A stretch of DNA of 64,000 nt from Magnetofaba australis IT-1 (GTDB lineage: Bacteria > Pseudomonadota > Magnetococcia > Magnetococcales > Magnetococcaceae): contig NZ_LVJN01000020.1 of the NCBI RefSeq assembly GCF_002109495.1, positions 291,001 to 355,000 of the forward strand, written 5' to 3'. Each line of letters begins with the position of its first letter. Position 1 is the stretch's first letter. A program made the translations under genes and the position numbers. This document shows, piece after piece, positions 8,326 through 18,259 of this stretch. The notes under the pieces are model-generated. The model was not told where the DNA came from. It searched no databases and was given only the letters and a program-made list of their open reading frames with translations.

Positions 8326-10815
8326 ATGTCGAAAAAGCGTAAGAATCTGCACAAAAAACGGCGCGCAGCCAAAACGCCTGTGGCTCCAACGCAGAGCGCG
8401 CCTGCGCCTGTTGAATCAACAGCTTCGGCGATGGAGACGCCGTGGCGGGAGCGTGCGTTTGACCTCTACGTGGCCGGAGACGCGCCCGGCGCGCTGGCGG
8501 CGGCGCAACAGGCCGCCCATGCGGATGATCCCTATCTGCTCAACCTGATGGCGCTGTGCCATTGGCGCTTGGGCGCGGCCGAGCAGGCGGTGGCGCTGTG
8601 GCGGCAGGCGGCGGATCTCAAACCCGACTACGCCGAGCCGCACTTCAATTTGGGCGTGATGCTGCAAGAGGCGGGGCTGGGGGAGGCGGCGGAAACCTCC
8701 TACAAGGCCGCCATCGCCGCGCAGCCGGAGCATCTGAATGCCCATAACAATCTGGGTTCCCTACTGGAGCGCTCAGGCCGCGCCGCCGAGGCGGAAGCGT
8801 TCTACCGCGCGGCGATCCGCATTCAACCGGACTACGCCCCGGCCCACGCCAACCTGGGGATTACGCTGATCTCCCTGGATCGTCCGGAGGAGGCCGAGGC
8901 GTGTTTGCGCGAGGCGGTGCGTCTGCAGCCGGACACCCTGACGGGGGTGGCGCCGCTACTGCGCTTTCTGCGTCAACAGGGGCGCCCGGCGGAGGCCGCA
9001 GAGGCGTGCCGCGCCGCCATCGCCCATCAGCCCCAGGAGGCGCGGCTCTACAACACTTTGGGCAATCTGTCGCAGGAGATGGGCGACGCCCGGGAGGCGT
9101 TGGCACACTATCAGCGCTGTCTGCAGCTGGCCCCGGATTTCGCCGATGCGCATTTCAACTTGGCGCTGCTGCAGGAGCGTGGCGGTGACGAGGAGGCGGC
9201 CATCGAGAGCTACAGTCGCGCCCTCAACGCCAATACCGACCACGTCGCCGCATTGAGCAATCTGGCGCGCCTGCTGACCAAGCATCAACGCTTGGAGGAC
9301 GCCGACCTCATCTATACGCAACTGCTGCGGGTGCGCCCGGATGATGTGGAGGCGCTGAACAATCGCGGCAACGTGCTGTGCGAGTTGCAGCGCCATGACC
9401 AAGCCGAAGGGCTCTATCGCCGCGTGCTGGAGCTGGCGCCGGACCGCGCCGCCACCCATGCCAACCTGGGCAGCGCGTTGGCGACGCTGAAACGCTACGC
9501 GGAGTCCGAAGCGTGCTATGCGCGGGCGTTGGCCATCGACCCCAACTGCGTGCTGGCGTGGATCAATCAGGGCGCGCTGCTGATGGCGCGCAAACGCTTT
9601 ATGGAGGCCGAAGCCAGTCTGCGGGAGGCGTTGGCGCGCAATCCCTTGTCGCCGGAGGCCTACTCCAACCTGGGCAATCTGTTGGCCGCCACAGGCCGGG
9701 AGGAGGAGGCCAGAGCGGCCTTCTCCCAAGCGATTTTGATCAAGCCCGACTATGCGGCGGCTCATCGCAACCGCTCGGTGATCATCCGCTTTTCCGAAGG
9801 TGATCCCAATTTCTCCGCCATTGACTCCCTGCTGCAGCGCGGCGGTTGGGGCGATGGCGATTGGGCGCATCTGCACTATGCGGCGGGCAAGGCGTGGAGC
9901 GACATCGGCGAGCATGGGCGCGCCTTTGACCATTTTCAGCAAGGGGCGGCGCATCGCCGCAAAACCATCACCTACAGCGCTGATTCCACCGATGTGGAGA
10001 TGGCCGCCATCGCCCATTTTTGCGACCCCCAGTGGATCGCATCGCGCCGCTCGGAGCCTGCTCCGACAGACGCGCCCATCTTCATCGTTGGCATGCCGCG
10101 TTCGGGCACCACGCTGGTGGAGCAGATCGTCGCCAGCCACCCGGATGTGCATGGCTGCGATGAGTTGGAGTTCCTCTCTTTGGCGGTGACCCAGCGCTAT
10201 CAGTCGGATCCGCGTGGCGTGGGGCGCTTCCTGGAGGGGGTGACGCCGCAGACGGTGGCGCAGATCGGCCAGCAGTATCTGCGCGAGGTGGCGGGGCTCA
10301 ATCCCACCGCGCCGCGCTTTACCGACAAGATGCCGGGCAATTTCCTCTATCTGGGCTTCATCGCCGCCGCACTGCCGCAGGCGCGGGTCATTCACGTGCG
10401 GCGCGATCCTGCCGACACTTGCGTCTCCTGCTTTACCACCTATTTTGGCAGCGGACAGAGTTTCAGCTATGATTTCAGTGAGCTGGCTCGCTATTATCAC
10501 GCCTATGCGCGGTTGATGGCGCATTGGCGCACGGCGTTGCCTGCGGGGATGATGTTGGAGGTGGACTATGAAGCCCTGGTGGCCGAGCCGGAGGCCAATA
10601 CGCGGCGCATGTTGGAGCATTGTGGCTTGGATTGGCATCCCGGCTGTCTGGATTTCCACCAGAATCGGCGTCCCATTCAGACCGCTAGCGTGATGCAGGC
10701 GCGTCAGCCCCTCTATGCCAGTTCGGTGGGGCGCTGGAAGCGTCACCGCGCGCAACTGGGGCCGCTGCTGACGGCGTTGGGACCGCTGGGGCCGTCCCCG
10801 GATGAGCTGGGTTAG
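8326..10815 (+). CDS. TPR-repeat sulfotransferase
   Basis: 829 residues. A Lys/Arg-rich N-terminus (SKKRKNLHKKRR) precedes about 12 tetratricopeptide repeats (about residues 30-500), then a sulfotransferase domain of the Sulfotransfer family (about 585-820). The PAPS 5'-phosphosulfate loop is visible as GMPRSGTTLVEQ near residue 589. HVRRDPADTCVSCF near 690 is the usual 3'-phosphate-binding region with its conserved Arg and Ser/Thr. Such proteins transfer sulfate from PAPS to unknown acceptors, with the TPRs presumably docking the partner. A shorter homologue with the same architecture lies at 58939-60561. The start is supported by the basic N-terminus, but the ribosome site is weak. Confidence 0.88.
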   Translation: MSKKRKNLHKKRRAAKTPVAPTQSAPAPVESTASAMETPWRERAFDLYVAGDAPGALAAAQQAAHADDPYLLNLMALCHWRLGAAEQAVALWRQAADLKPDYAEPHFNLGVMLQEAGLGEAAETSYKAAIAAQPEHLNAHNNLGSLLERSGRAAEAEAFYRAAIRIQPDYAPAHANLGITLISLDRPEEAEACLREAVRLQPDTLTGVAPLLRFLRQQGRPAEAAEACRAAIAHQPQEARLYNTLGNLSQEMGDAREALAHYQRCLQLAPDFADAHFNLALLQERGGDEEAAIESYSRALNANTDHVAALSNLARLLTKHQRLEDADLIYTQLLRVRPDDVEALNNRGNVLCELQRHDQAEGLYRRVLELAPDRAATHANLGSALATLKRYAESEACYARALAIDPNCVLAWINQGALLMARKRFMEAEASLREALARNPLSPEAYSNLGNLLAATGREEEARAAFSQAILIKPDYAAAHRNRSVIIRFSEGDPNFSAIDSLLQRGGWGDGDWAHLHYAAGKAWSDIGEHGRAFDHFQQGAAHRRKTITYSADSTDVEMAAIAHFCDPQWIASRRSEPAPTDAPIFIVGMPRSGTTLVEQIVASHPDVHGCDELEFLSLAVTQRYQSDPRGVGRFLEGVTPQTVAQIGQQYLREVAGLNPTAPRFTDKMPGNFLYLGFIAAALPQARVIHVRRDPADTCVSCFTTYFGSGQSFSYDFSELARYYHAYARLMAHWRTALPAGMMLEVDYEALVAEPEANTRRMLEHCGLDWHPGCLDFHQNRRPIQTASVMQARQPLYASSVGRWKRHRAQLGPLLTALGPLGPSPDELG

Positions 10816-10853
10816 GTGGGTGACGCAGCGGATAAGCACGAAACGAAAACGAG

Positions 10854-10986
10854 GCAAAGTTGGACATTTATGGCCGACTTTGACGGGGTCTGGGGGCCGC
10901 GCCCCCAGCGGGGTTTGGGGCGGCGCCCCAAGGTTTGGTTGTCAGGGGAGTTTGAGGGCGCAGCCCTCAATATCTTTCATCTTCCC
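10854..10986 (+). repeat. hairpin-string element 2
   Basis: Head hairpin CAAAGTTGG / CCGACTTTG around an ACATTTATGG loop (one T-G wobble). It is followed by the GGGGTC connector, hairpins CTGGGGGCCGCGCCCCCAG, TTGGGGCGGCGCCCCAA and TGAGGGCGCAGCCCTCA, and the tail ATATCTTTCATCTTCC. Confidence 0.8.
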
Positions 10987-11020
10987 CAAGAAACCTCTCG
11001 AAAGAGACCGGAGTATCCAG

Positions 11021-11974
11021 ATGAGCCGATTCACAATCCGTTTGCTGGCGCTGTTTATTGCGTGGGGCGTGGCTTCCGCCCAGGCCCAGGAAGCAATGTT
11101 CGACCCCGGCGATATCGGCAAACCGGGTTCGCGCGTGGGCATGGGAATGCGCAGTCTGGGCCCGGCCAAGACCGACGAGGAGTCGCGCTCCCTCATCGTG
11201 CAGGCCGACGGCTACGCCTATCTGGGCGATGACGTCACCCTGCGCCAAGCGCGCCTGACCGCCCTGGCCGAGGCCAAACGTCTGGCGCTGCAGAGCGCCC
11301 ACACCTATATCGACTCCAGCACCACGGTGGAGAACGGCATGCTCTCCTCGGACCGCATTGAGGCCAAAACGCGCGGCTCGGTGCGGGTGCTGGAGCAGAA
11401 GGACCACGGCCTGCAGGATGGCCGCTATCACATCTGGATCAAGGCCGAGGTGCGCTATGATCTGACCCCGCCCAAGGGGCAGGAGGTGAAGGCGCTCACC
11501 AGCGCCAGCGCGCCGCTGACGGTGCGCGCCTGGACCGATCAGAAGCACTACACCGCCGGGCAGAGCGTGACCATTCATCTGTGGGGAAATCGCGACTTTT
11601 ACGCCCGCGTGGTGGATGTCATGGCCGACGGCTCCATTGTGCAATTGGCGCCCAACCGCTACCGCAGCGAGACGCTGTTCAAAGGCGGCGTCACCCACAC
11701 CCTGCCCGATCCCCAGCAGGGCGATCGCTTCCAACTCACCGTTTCGCCGCCGTTTGGCGAGGATCGCATCGTGGTCTACGCCAGCAGCAACCCGTTGGGC
11801 GCAGCGGCGACGCGGGAGATCGGCATGGGGCTGGGTCAATACGCGGGGGATCGCGCCTCATTGGCCAATGTCACGCGGGGTCTGACCCTCACCCCCACCG
11901 GCGGCGCGCAGGGGTCCACTGCTGGCGTAGCGGAGTTCCACGAGGCCGAGTGGCGCTTTACCACTACGCCATGA
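11021..11974 (+). CDS. DUF4384 secreted protein
   Basis: 317 residues with a cleavable signal peptide (MSRFTIRLLALFIAWG..ASAQAQ). The N-terminal half, about residues 50-140, resembles a LPP20/FlgT-like fold found before DUF4384 domains (YLGDDVTLRQARLTALAEAKRLAL). The DUF4384 domain follows at about 165-260 (PLTVRAWTDQKHYTAGQSV, then ADGSIVQLAPN). DUF4384 domains recur in envelope and stress proteins; no activity is known. The ATG at 11021 was preferred over an upstream GTG because it directly begins the signal peptide. The upstream extension would run through hairpin element 2. Confidence 0.75.
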   Translation: MSRFTIRLLALFIAWGVASAQAQEAMFDPGDIGKPGSRVGMGMRSLGPAKTDEESRSLIVQADGYAYLGDDVTLRQARLTALAEAKRLALQSAHTYIDSSTTVENGMLSSDRIEAKTRGSVRVLEQKDHGLQDGRYHIWIKAEVRYDLTPPKGQEVKALTSASAPLTVRAWTDQKHYTAGQSVTIHLWGNRDFYARVVDVMADGSIVQLAPNRYRSETLFKGGVTHTLPDPQQGDRFQLTVSPPFGEDRIVVYASSNPLGAAATREIGMGLGQYAGDRASLANVTRGLTLTPTGGAQGSTAGVAEFHEAEWRFTTTP

Positions 11975-12010
11975 GGGATATCCGGCTATTGGACGAGAGG
12001 GGTGGGGTGC

Positions 12011-12052
12011 TTGACATATCGCGCACGGCGTTATAGAGTTTCAGAAAATTCA
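12011..12052 (+). promoter_or_regulatory. gbsR-type promoter with TTTCAGAAA boxes
   Basis: TTGACA (12011-12016) and TAGAGT (12034-12039) are 17 bp apart. TTTCAGAAA follows at 12039-12047 and ATTCAGAAAT next to it. The box recurs at 12644-12652 just after the gene, so the regulator may bind on both sides of its own gene. Binding is inference. Confidence 0.45.
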
Positions 12053-12076
12053 GAAATAATCAGGTAGGTGAGCGCG

Positions 12077-12607
12077 ATGCAACTGAGCCCAACCATGGAA
12101 CGCTATATTCTCCACTGGGGCGAGATGGGAACCCGCTGGGGCGTGAGCCGCTCTGTGGCCCAGGTGCATGCGCTGCTGTTCCTCAGCGAAGAGCCCATTA
12201 CCGCTGAACAGATCACCGAGACGCTCTCCATTGCGCGTTCCAATGTGAGCACCAGCTTGAAGGAGCTGGAGGGGTGGGGGTTGATCAAGCGCATCAGCGT
12301 GATGGGGGATCGCCGCGACCACTTCACGGCGGAGACGGACCCGTGGAAAGCCTTCCTGCTCATCGTCAAAGGGCGCAAGCAGCGGGAGATCGACCCCACC
12401 CTGACCACTCTGCGCCAATGCCTGTTGGATTCGGAAGAGGACGCCAAGCTGCCTGCAACCTCCAAACAGCGCATCAGCGATGTGTTGGAGTTCCTTGAAC
12501 TCCTCACCACCTGGTATGACGAGGTGGAGAAGCTGCCCCAGCCGGTGCAGATGAAGATGTTCAAAATGGGTGGCAAAATCGCCAAGTTGCTCGGCAAGGC
12601 GATGTAG
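12077..12607 (+). CDS. GbsR/MarR family transcriptional regulator
   Basis: 176 residues. A winged helix-turn-helix lies at about 25-95 (QVHALLFLSEEPITAEQI, then SIARSNVSTSLKELEGWGLI, the recognition region), and RRDHF is the wing. The C-terminal half is helical, as in the GbsR branch of MarR proteins that control osmoprotectant or envelope genes. A GTG nine bases upstream (12068) is an alternative start; the AGGTAG site fits the ATG at 12077 slightly better. A strong promoter and repeated TTTCAGAAA boxes next to it suggest autoregulation. The following DUF4166 gene is the obvious candidate target but lies 311 bp away across a hairpin element. Confidence 0.8.
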   Translation: MQLSPTMERYILHWGEMGTRWGVSRSVAQVHALLFLSEEPITAEQITETLSIARSNVSTSLKELEGWGLIKRISVMGDRRDHFTAETDPWKAFLLIVKGRKQREIDPTLTTLRQCLLDSEEDAKLPATSKQRISDVLEFLELLTTWYDEVEKLPQPVQMKMFKMGGKIAKLLGKAM

Positions 12608-12704
12608 CGGGGGAGGTGTTTTTTTAAGCAAATATTTCGAATATTTCAGAAATAACAAATATGGAATATAGAGTGAATCAAACCAAAACGGTACGGAATA
12701 ACCA

Positions 12705-12870
12705 ATGTTTGCGTGACGCAGGCCGGGCTTGCGCTGACTATGGGCCGCCGACTGGTCGGCGGCGGGGTCTGGGGGCCGTGCCCCCAGCGGGGCGTGGGGC
12801 GGCGCCCCACGGTTTGGCAATTGATCTTGGGAGCTCGAGGGCAAAGCCCTCGATATCTTCCATTTTCAAA
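12705..12870 (+). repeat. hairpin-string element 3 (TGTTTGCGTGACGCAG head)
   Basis: Begins with the second head type, TGTTTGCGTGACGCAGG, then CCGCCGACTGGTCGGCGG, GGGGGCCGTGCCCCC, TGGGGCGGCGCCCCA and CGAGGGCAAAGCCCTCG, ending ATATCTTCCATTTTC. It is nearly identical in plan to the copy at 60593-60752. The rest of the 12608-12918 gap is AT-rich and carries a regulator box at 12644-12652. Confidence 0.8.
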
Positions 12871-12918
12871 ATCGCCAATGCCCAACTTTGTCTTGCGCGG
12901 ACATACAGGAGAGCGAGC

Positions 12919-13467
12919 ATGACCCAGCCTTCCCCCTTTCAACGCATTTTGGGATCATCTTTTGATGGATTGCCCGCCGCAGTGCAGGTGCTGCACAGCC
13001 TGTCCGGAGATTTGACTGTGATAGGGCACGCGCAGATCACCACGGCCAGGGGGATTCTTCCGTGGATGATCTCTCGCGTGGCGGGATTGCCCAAGGCGGG
13101 CGTCGATGTGCCGGTGGAGATCCATTTTCAGCCTGATGGAAAGGGGAGCGAACGCTGGCGGAGACGGTTTGATACGCGACGCTATGGCAGTGTGATGCAA
13201 GCGGGGGGCGGGCGCGATGCTGGGCTTCTGATTGAACATTTTGGCCCGTTTGATCTGCTGTTTCGTCTCACGCCTGAGCCGAAGGGGCTGGCGTGGTCGT
13301 TGGTGGGATGGAAGCTGCTGAAGATTCCACTGCCAGGATGGAGCCGACCCGTTATCGAATGCCTGGAGAGCGGCGAAGGGGAGCGATTTTTCTTCGATAT
13401 CGATGTAGCGTTCCCTGTGGTGGGGCATGTGACGCACTACAGCGGCTGGGTGATCAAGAGCCCGTGA
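12919..13467 (+). CDS. DUF4166 domain protein
   Basis: 182 residues matching the DUF4166 pattern: FQRILGSSFDGLPAAVQVLH at the start, an FGPFDLLFRLTPEPKGLAW core and a C-terminal VTHYSGWV. There is no signal peptide or membrane segment, so it is probably cytosolic. DUF4166 often occurs alone or fused to saccharopine-dehydrogenase-like proteins; its function is unknown. A GGAGAGCGAGC site precedes the ATG. It converges with the nucleotidyltransferase gene across a shared hairpin at 13470-13494. Confidence 0.75.
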   Translation: MTQPSPFQRILGSSFDGLPAAVQVLHSLSGDLTVIGHAQITTARGILPWMISRVAGLPKAGVDVPVEIHFQPDGKGSERWRRRFDTRRYGSVMQAGGGRDAGLLIEHFGPFDLLFRLTPEPKGLAWSLVGWKLLKIPLPGWSRPVIECLESGEGERFFFDIDVAFPVVGHVTHYSGWVIKSP

Positions 13468-13469
13468 GC

Positions 13470-13494
13470 GAGGAGGGGAGAGGCTCCCCTCCTC
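13470..13494. terminator. convergent hairpin terminator
   Basis: Perfect inverted repeat GAGGAGGGGAG / CTCCCCTCCTC with a 3-nt loop, between the stops of the DUF4166 gene and the convergent nucleotidyltransferase. There is no long T-run, so termination is inferred from position. Confidence 0.55.
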
Positions 13495-13497
13495 GGT

Positions 13498-14283
13498 TTA
13501 GGCCGCTTGATCGATGATCTCACGAAAGGCGCGGTTGAGCGGCTCGGCGAGCGGTTTGTCGGCAGGCATGGCGTCCAGCAGTGTTGCGCTCTCCCGCTCG
13601 ATCCACGCAAACTCCGTGTCGATGAACTCATGCAGAACCGGGATGCGCGGTTCGGCATCCAATTCCCCGCTCTGGCGCTTACGCCGGGTGAGGTCATCGA
13701 TGGCGTTGCGCACCGATTGCTCCTCCAGTACGCCGGAAAGCAGATCCTCAAACAGCACCGGCGGCGCTCCCATGCCGCGCGCCACCCAACGCGCCGCCAA
13801 GAGCGGACGCAGTACGTAGAAGTACTTCTTCAGCCGCACGGTTTCACCTTGCAGGGACTCACGCAGATTGTTGTGCGCCATGCTCACGTAGTGATGCCAC
13901 GCCGCACGGGGCGAAAAGCACTCATCGCGCAAGGCGCGCAAACGCTGTGGCGTGACGCCATCCTCACGATAGACGATAGGGGAGGCGAGCCACTCCAATA
14001 GCCCCGGATTGCTCTTGCCCATCAACCACAGCGCCTTGCGCAGGTCCCAGCCGTTGATGTCCAGATCATCGGTAATGGGGCGTTCGATGACGTCGCGTTT
14101 GCGCTCCACATCCACCGACAGGTACCACTCCGGCGGGCGCACGTAGATGAAGCGCACGTCCCAATCGCTATCCGGCGAGGCGAAGCCCCAGGCGCGGCTG
14201 CCCGACTCGCAGGCGTAGAGAATCCGCACCTCTTCGGTCCATTCGATCTCTTCCAGTTTTTGCAAAATCGTCTGGCGCATCAT
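13498..14283 (-). CDS. YcgL-type pol-beta nucleotidyltransferase (RNA-repair associated)
   Basis: 261 residues. The polymerase-beta nucleotidyltransferase signature is plain near residue 27: ESGSRAWGFASPDSDWDVR, the GS-x-xWG ... SD-x-D motif that binds metal and NTP. A helical C-terminal region follows, as in the COG3541/YcgL family. Members of this family have been noted beside RtcB-type RNA repair genes, where they are predicted to modify or extend RNA 3' ends; the reaction here is not established. It is the last gene of the leftward cluster after Ro60 and rtcB, separated from rtcB by two hairpin elements that face each other. The start is one of two consecutive ATGs at 14278-14283. Confidence 0.82.
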   Translation of the reverse strand: MMRQTILQKLEEIEWTEEVRILYACESGSRAWGFASPDSDWDVRFIYVRPPEWYLSVDVERKRDVIERPITDDLDINGWDLRKALWLMGKSNPGLLEWLASPIVYREDGVTPQRLRALRDECFSPRAAWHHYVSMAHNNLRESLQGETVRLKKYFYVLRPLLAARWVARGMGAPPVLFEDLLSGVLEEQSVRNAIDDLTRRKRQSGELDAEPRIPVLHEFIDTEFAWIERESATLLDAMPADKPLAEPLNRAFREIIDQAA

Positions 14284-14302
14284 GGTTCTTCTCAATTTGT
14301 TT

Positions 14303-14420
14303 GGGGAAGATGAAAGATATTGGGGCGCTGCCCCAAACCCCACGAGGGCTCCGCCCTCGACCCGCCAGGGCGTTGCCCTGGACCCACCAGGGAAATGATT
14401 TCCCTGGACCCTCGTGAGTT
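14303..14420 (-). repeat. hairpin-string element 4 (reverse)
   Basis: Read on the minus strand it starts with the third head type (AACTCACGAGGGTCCAGG). Hairpins GGGAAATCATTTCCC, CCAGGGCAACGCCCTGG, CGAGGGCGGAGCCCTCG and TTGGGGCAGCGCCCCAA follow, then the ATATCTTTCATCTTCC tail. Confidence 0.8.
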
Positions 14421-14489
14421 TTGCGCCGTGCTTATCCAAAACTTTGTCGGTTACTCGACTGTATGGGCTTGCTCGGCTATCGATAGGTG

Positions 14490-14613
14490 GAAAATCGCGA
14501 CATTTACTGGCGCGATTTTTCGGGGTCTGGGGGCCGCGCCCCCAGCGGGTGTGGGCGGAGCCCACGGTGTGAGGGGAGCTCGAGGGCGCAGCCCTCGATA
14601 TCTTTCATCTCCC
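14490..14613 (+). repeat. hairpin-string element 5
   Basis: Head hairpin GAAAATCGCG / CGCGATTTTT around ACATTTACTGG, then CTGGGGGCCGCGCCCCCAG, GTGGGCGGAGCCCAC and CGAGGGCGCAGCCCTCG, tail ATATCTTTCATCTCCC. With element 4 it fills the 375-bp rtcB-nucleotidyltransferase gap, the two lying in opposite orientation. Confidence 0.8.
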
Positions 14614-14658
14614 CATTTATAGACTTCAATCCAGGGATAGGGGCCGAAGCCCCATCCC

Positions 14659-15909
<1,251 letters not shown>

Positions 15910-15988
15910 TGTTCTGACTCTAATCTGATGTTCTCGACACTCTGTCGAACTGTAGACAAGTGAAAGATAAGCTCCCAGCCAGATAGGT

Positions 15989-16128
15989 GGACAAGCCGGA
16001 CATTTATGGCCGAGCTTGTCCGGGGTCTGGGGGCCGCGCCCCCAGCGGGGCGTGGGGCAGAGCCCCACGGTTTGTCTCTTGGTCTTGGGAGCTCGAGGGC
16101 AAAGCCCTCGATATCTTTTATTTTCCCT
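15989..16128 (+). repeat. hairpin-string element 6
   Basis: Head hairpin ACAAGC-CGG / CCG-A-GCTTGT around ACATTTATGG, then CTGGGGGCCGCGCCCCCAG, GTGGGGCAGAGCCCCAC and CGAGGGCAAAGCCCTCG, tail ATATCTTTTATTTTCC. It lies between rtcB and the Ro60 gene, opposite to their direction. Confidence 0.8.
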
Positions 16129-16141
16129 AACATCCAAGTTG

Positions 16142-16174
16142 GGGGCCTTGCCTCCATTTGACAGGCAAGGCCCC
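16142..16174 (-). terminator. hairpin just after the Ro60 stop
   Basis: Perfect 12-bp stem GGGGCCTTGCCT / AGGCAAGGCCCC with a 9-nt loop, starting 10 bases past the Ro60 stop. There is no T-run, so it could be a 3'-end stabiliser or weak terminator. Confidence 0.45.
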
Positions 16175-16184
16175 GATCCAGAGA

Positions 16185-17777
16185 TCACGCAGCTTCCGCG
16201 CTGCTCTGGATAAACTGGTTGATGACAGCGGGCGCGGCGGTGTCGAAACCCACCACGTCCAACATACCGCCATCGTTGGGATCGGCGATGGAGAAGCCGT
16301 TGGAGAGCATCCCCACCACCACCAATTTGGCGTCAATGCCGGTGCGCTCGCGGTAGCGACGCAGCGCCTTCACCGGCGAAACGCGCCCAGCCCAGGTTTC
16401 ACTGTCGGTGTAGACGATAAAGCAGTCCACCGGCAGATCATGCTTGAGTGCATACAACATAGGCTGCGCGCAGTCGGTGCCGCCAAACGGCAGACGCCTG
16501 ACACGATCCACCACATCGTCCACGCCGTGGGCTTTGGAGAGGTTCAACTCCCGCAGCTTGTGGCAAAAGGCGACGATGCGCACCTCCGGCTCCACCCGCG
16601 CGGTGACCAGCGCCATGGCGGCGGAGGCCTCACGCGGGGTGAGCGGCGAGGCGGCGATATTGCCCCAATCCATGGAGCCGGAGACATCCAGCGCCAGCAG
16701 AATGCGCCGCCCGGTGGGCGCCACATTGCTAAAGGCGTTGAAAAACGCCGCCTCCAACGCCGCCGTAATGGCCGGCGTGGGGCTCCAGGTGAGCGATCCG
16801 CGCAATCCGCGCCCGGCGCTGTAGATGCGCAGCGCGGTGAGAATCGCCAGCGGGTGCGCGCGCGCCCGCCGCAGCGCTTCGGTGTTGCCCAGCGCAGCGA
16901 CGACCTGCCGGGTGGCCTCGGCGTCCGGCGTCAACATGCCCAATGACGCCATCACCTCCAGATTGCGCAGCATCGCCGTGAGCGGCATGCGCTCTAGTAG
17001 GGCCATCCAGATGGACGCTTCCTTCAACAGCGTTGAGGGAACCGCCTCCCGGGGCAGCCCATAGGCGGCGATGATCTCCGCCGAGGCGATGACGTCGGCC
17101 TGGGCCTCGTCGAGGATTTGAAATCCCTCCACCAGACGCGGCAGTTCGGCGTGGGGCTCCTGGCGCAGAATCCAACCATAGAGCGCGCGCCGAGCGACGT
17201 CATCGGCATTCACCAGCGGATGCGCCAGCCGCAGCAGATCGCGATGGCGCCAGCCGTCGCGCTGACGATACTTCACCGTCTGATAGGCCAGTTCATCCAG
17301 CGGGCGGTTGTTGTACCAGGCCGACACCGCCCGGCGCAGACCCCGGCCCCAGCCGCGTTGCGCCTGCACAAAGGCGGCGAAGTGGAACAGGTGCGTTCCC
17401 GTGCGCGCCACCCGCAGCAGGGCGGACAGCGCCGCCGCACGCACCGCGTCGGACTCCGCCGCGCAGGCCATGGCCAGGGCGAACAGCGCCGGATCGCTCT
17501 TGGGCGCGCGGCCCGATTCGGCGATCTCGACGATGCGCCGCACCACCCGCAGACCATCAGCGCACAACAGCCGTTGTATGCTCTGCGCATGCTCCCGCTT
17601 CAGGGCGCGTTCACCCACGTAGTAGGTTCCGTCCTCTGCGCCGAGAATCAGAAAGCGATCCAGTCGGGTCCAGTCGTCCACGGCGAAGGCGTAGCCGCCC
17701 GCGTTGTTGCGGGTGGCGCCAGCAGGCGCGGGCGCTCTGCCGCGCAGCCAATTCCAAGCGTGCATCAGGGTGTTCAT
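16185..17777 (-). CDS. rsr: TROVE-domain Ro60 orthologue (Rsr)
   Basis: 530 residues. Residues about 1-350 form the HEAT-like TROVE ring that binds Y RNA and misfolded RNA (NNAGGYAFAVDDWTRLDRFLIL at the start, LKREHAQSIQRLLC). Residues about 355-530 are a von Willebrand A domain with an intact MIDAS: LALDVSGSM (D-x-S-x-S), the Thr in FGGTDCAQPM and YTDSETW. Bacterial Rsr works with Y RNAs and PNPase in stress RNA decay and is often found with RtcB. Here rtcB follows it and a tRNA-like ncRNA candidate lies directly upstream on the same strand. The ATG at 17777 was chosen because TROVE homology starts soon after; the longer upstream frame runs into hairpin element 7. Confidence 0.93.
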   Translation of the reverse strand: MNTLMHAWNWLRGRAPAPAGATRNNAGGYAFAVDDWTRLDRFLILGAEDGTYYVGERALKREHAQSIQRLLCADGLRVVRRIVEIAESGRAPKSDPALFALAMACAAESDAVRAAALSALLRVARTGTHLFHFAAFVQAQRGWGRGLRRAVSAWYNNRPLDELAYQTVKYRQRDGWRHRDLLRLAHPLVNADDVARRALYGWILRQEPHAELPRLVEGFQILDEAQADVIASAEIIAAYGLPREAVPSTLLKEASIWMALLERMPLTAMLRNLEVMASLGMLTPDAEATRQVVAALGNTEALRRARAHPLAILTALRIYSAGRGLRGSLTWSPTPAITAALEAAFFNAFSNVAPTGRRILLALDVSGSMDWGNIAASPLTPREASAAMALVTARVEPEVRIVAFCHKLRELNLSKAHGVDDVVDRVRRLPFGGTDCAQPMLYALKHDLPVDCFIVYTDSETWAGRVSPVKALRRYRERTGIDAKLVVVGMLSNGFSIADPNDGGMLDVVGFDTAAPAVINQFIQSSAEAA

Positions 17778-17827
17778 GGCTCTTCCTAAACGCGCCAGAA
17801 ATGAAAACTGAACAATGTCTCGGCAGC

Positions 17828-17918
17828 GGAAAGAGATTGGGGCTTCGCCCCAGACCCCGACCAGGGCTTTGCCCTGGACCCACCAGGGAAATGATTTCCC
17901 TGGACCCTCGTGAGTTAA
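17828..17918 (-). repeat. hairpin-string element 7 (reverse)
   Basis: Third head type on the minus strand (AACTCACGAGGGTCCAGG), then GGGAAATCATTTCCC, CCAGGGCAAAGCCCTGG and CTGGGGCGAAGCCCCAG. It is placed in the leader between the Y-RNA-like region and the Ro60 start. Confidence 0.8.
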
Positions 17919-18009
17919 CCTTCTTTGCAAGCATGAAGGCAGACGTGTTCAATTTTGTTTTCCAGCAAGCGTAATGGCCTGTTTAGAAGGATTTGCATCG
18001 TCAAACAGG

Positions 18010-18140
18010 TCTTGTGGCCTCCCACGGGCGCAAGTCCAGTGGGAGGGCGGAAGGCCCGGGCGTGTGTGGGATACGGAGTCTGGGATTTGAACCCAGTTGC
18101 TGCGCAGTGCTTCCGTCGGCTTCCAAGGACGTACCACAGT
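18010..18140 (-). ncRNA. candidate Y RNA with tRNA-like module (YrlA-like)
   Basis: No protein is credible here. On the minus strand there is a tRNA-mimic: a canonical T-arm CTGGG-TTCAAAT-CCCAG (18080-18096), enclosed by an acceptor-like stem ACGGA (18112-18116) / TCCGT (18073-18077) with a short D-arm-like GC hairpin between. It is followed by a strong hairpin CCTCCCAC / GTGGGAGG (18017-18046 region). It lies directly upstream of and co-directional with the Ro60 gene. That is where bacterial YrlA RNAs, whose hallmark is a tRNA-like domain plus a Ro-binding stem, are usually found. It lacks an anticodon arm and CCA end, so it is not a working tRNA. Ends are approximate and the Ro-binding stem is not resolved. 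Confidence 0.55.
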
Positions 18141-18259
18141 GCGCGCGTCGCCAATAATCCGAATCCTCCGGCCCGGGCCGGTTGCGGCAGGGCCCTGGGG
18201 AGGCGGACGGTGAGGTCAGCGTCGCGGAGGGGCCTGCCCCTCCGTGCGCTGTTGGCGCG

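Noticed and set aside
17915-18154. 79-residue ORF through the tRNA-like region
   Set aside because: Translates as GFKSQTPYP-type text typical of tRNA-like sequence; treated as part of the ncRNA.
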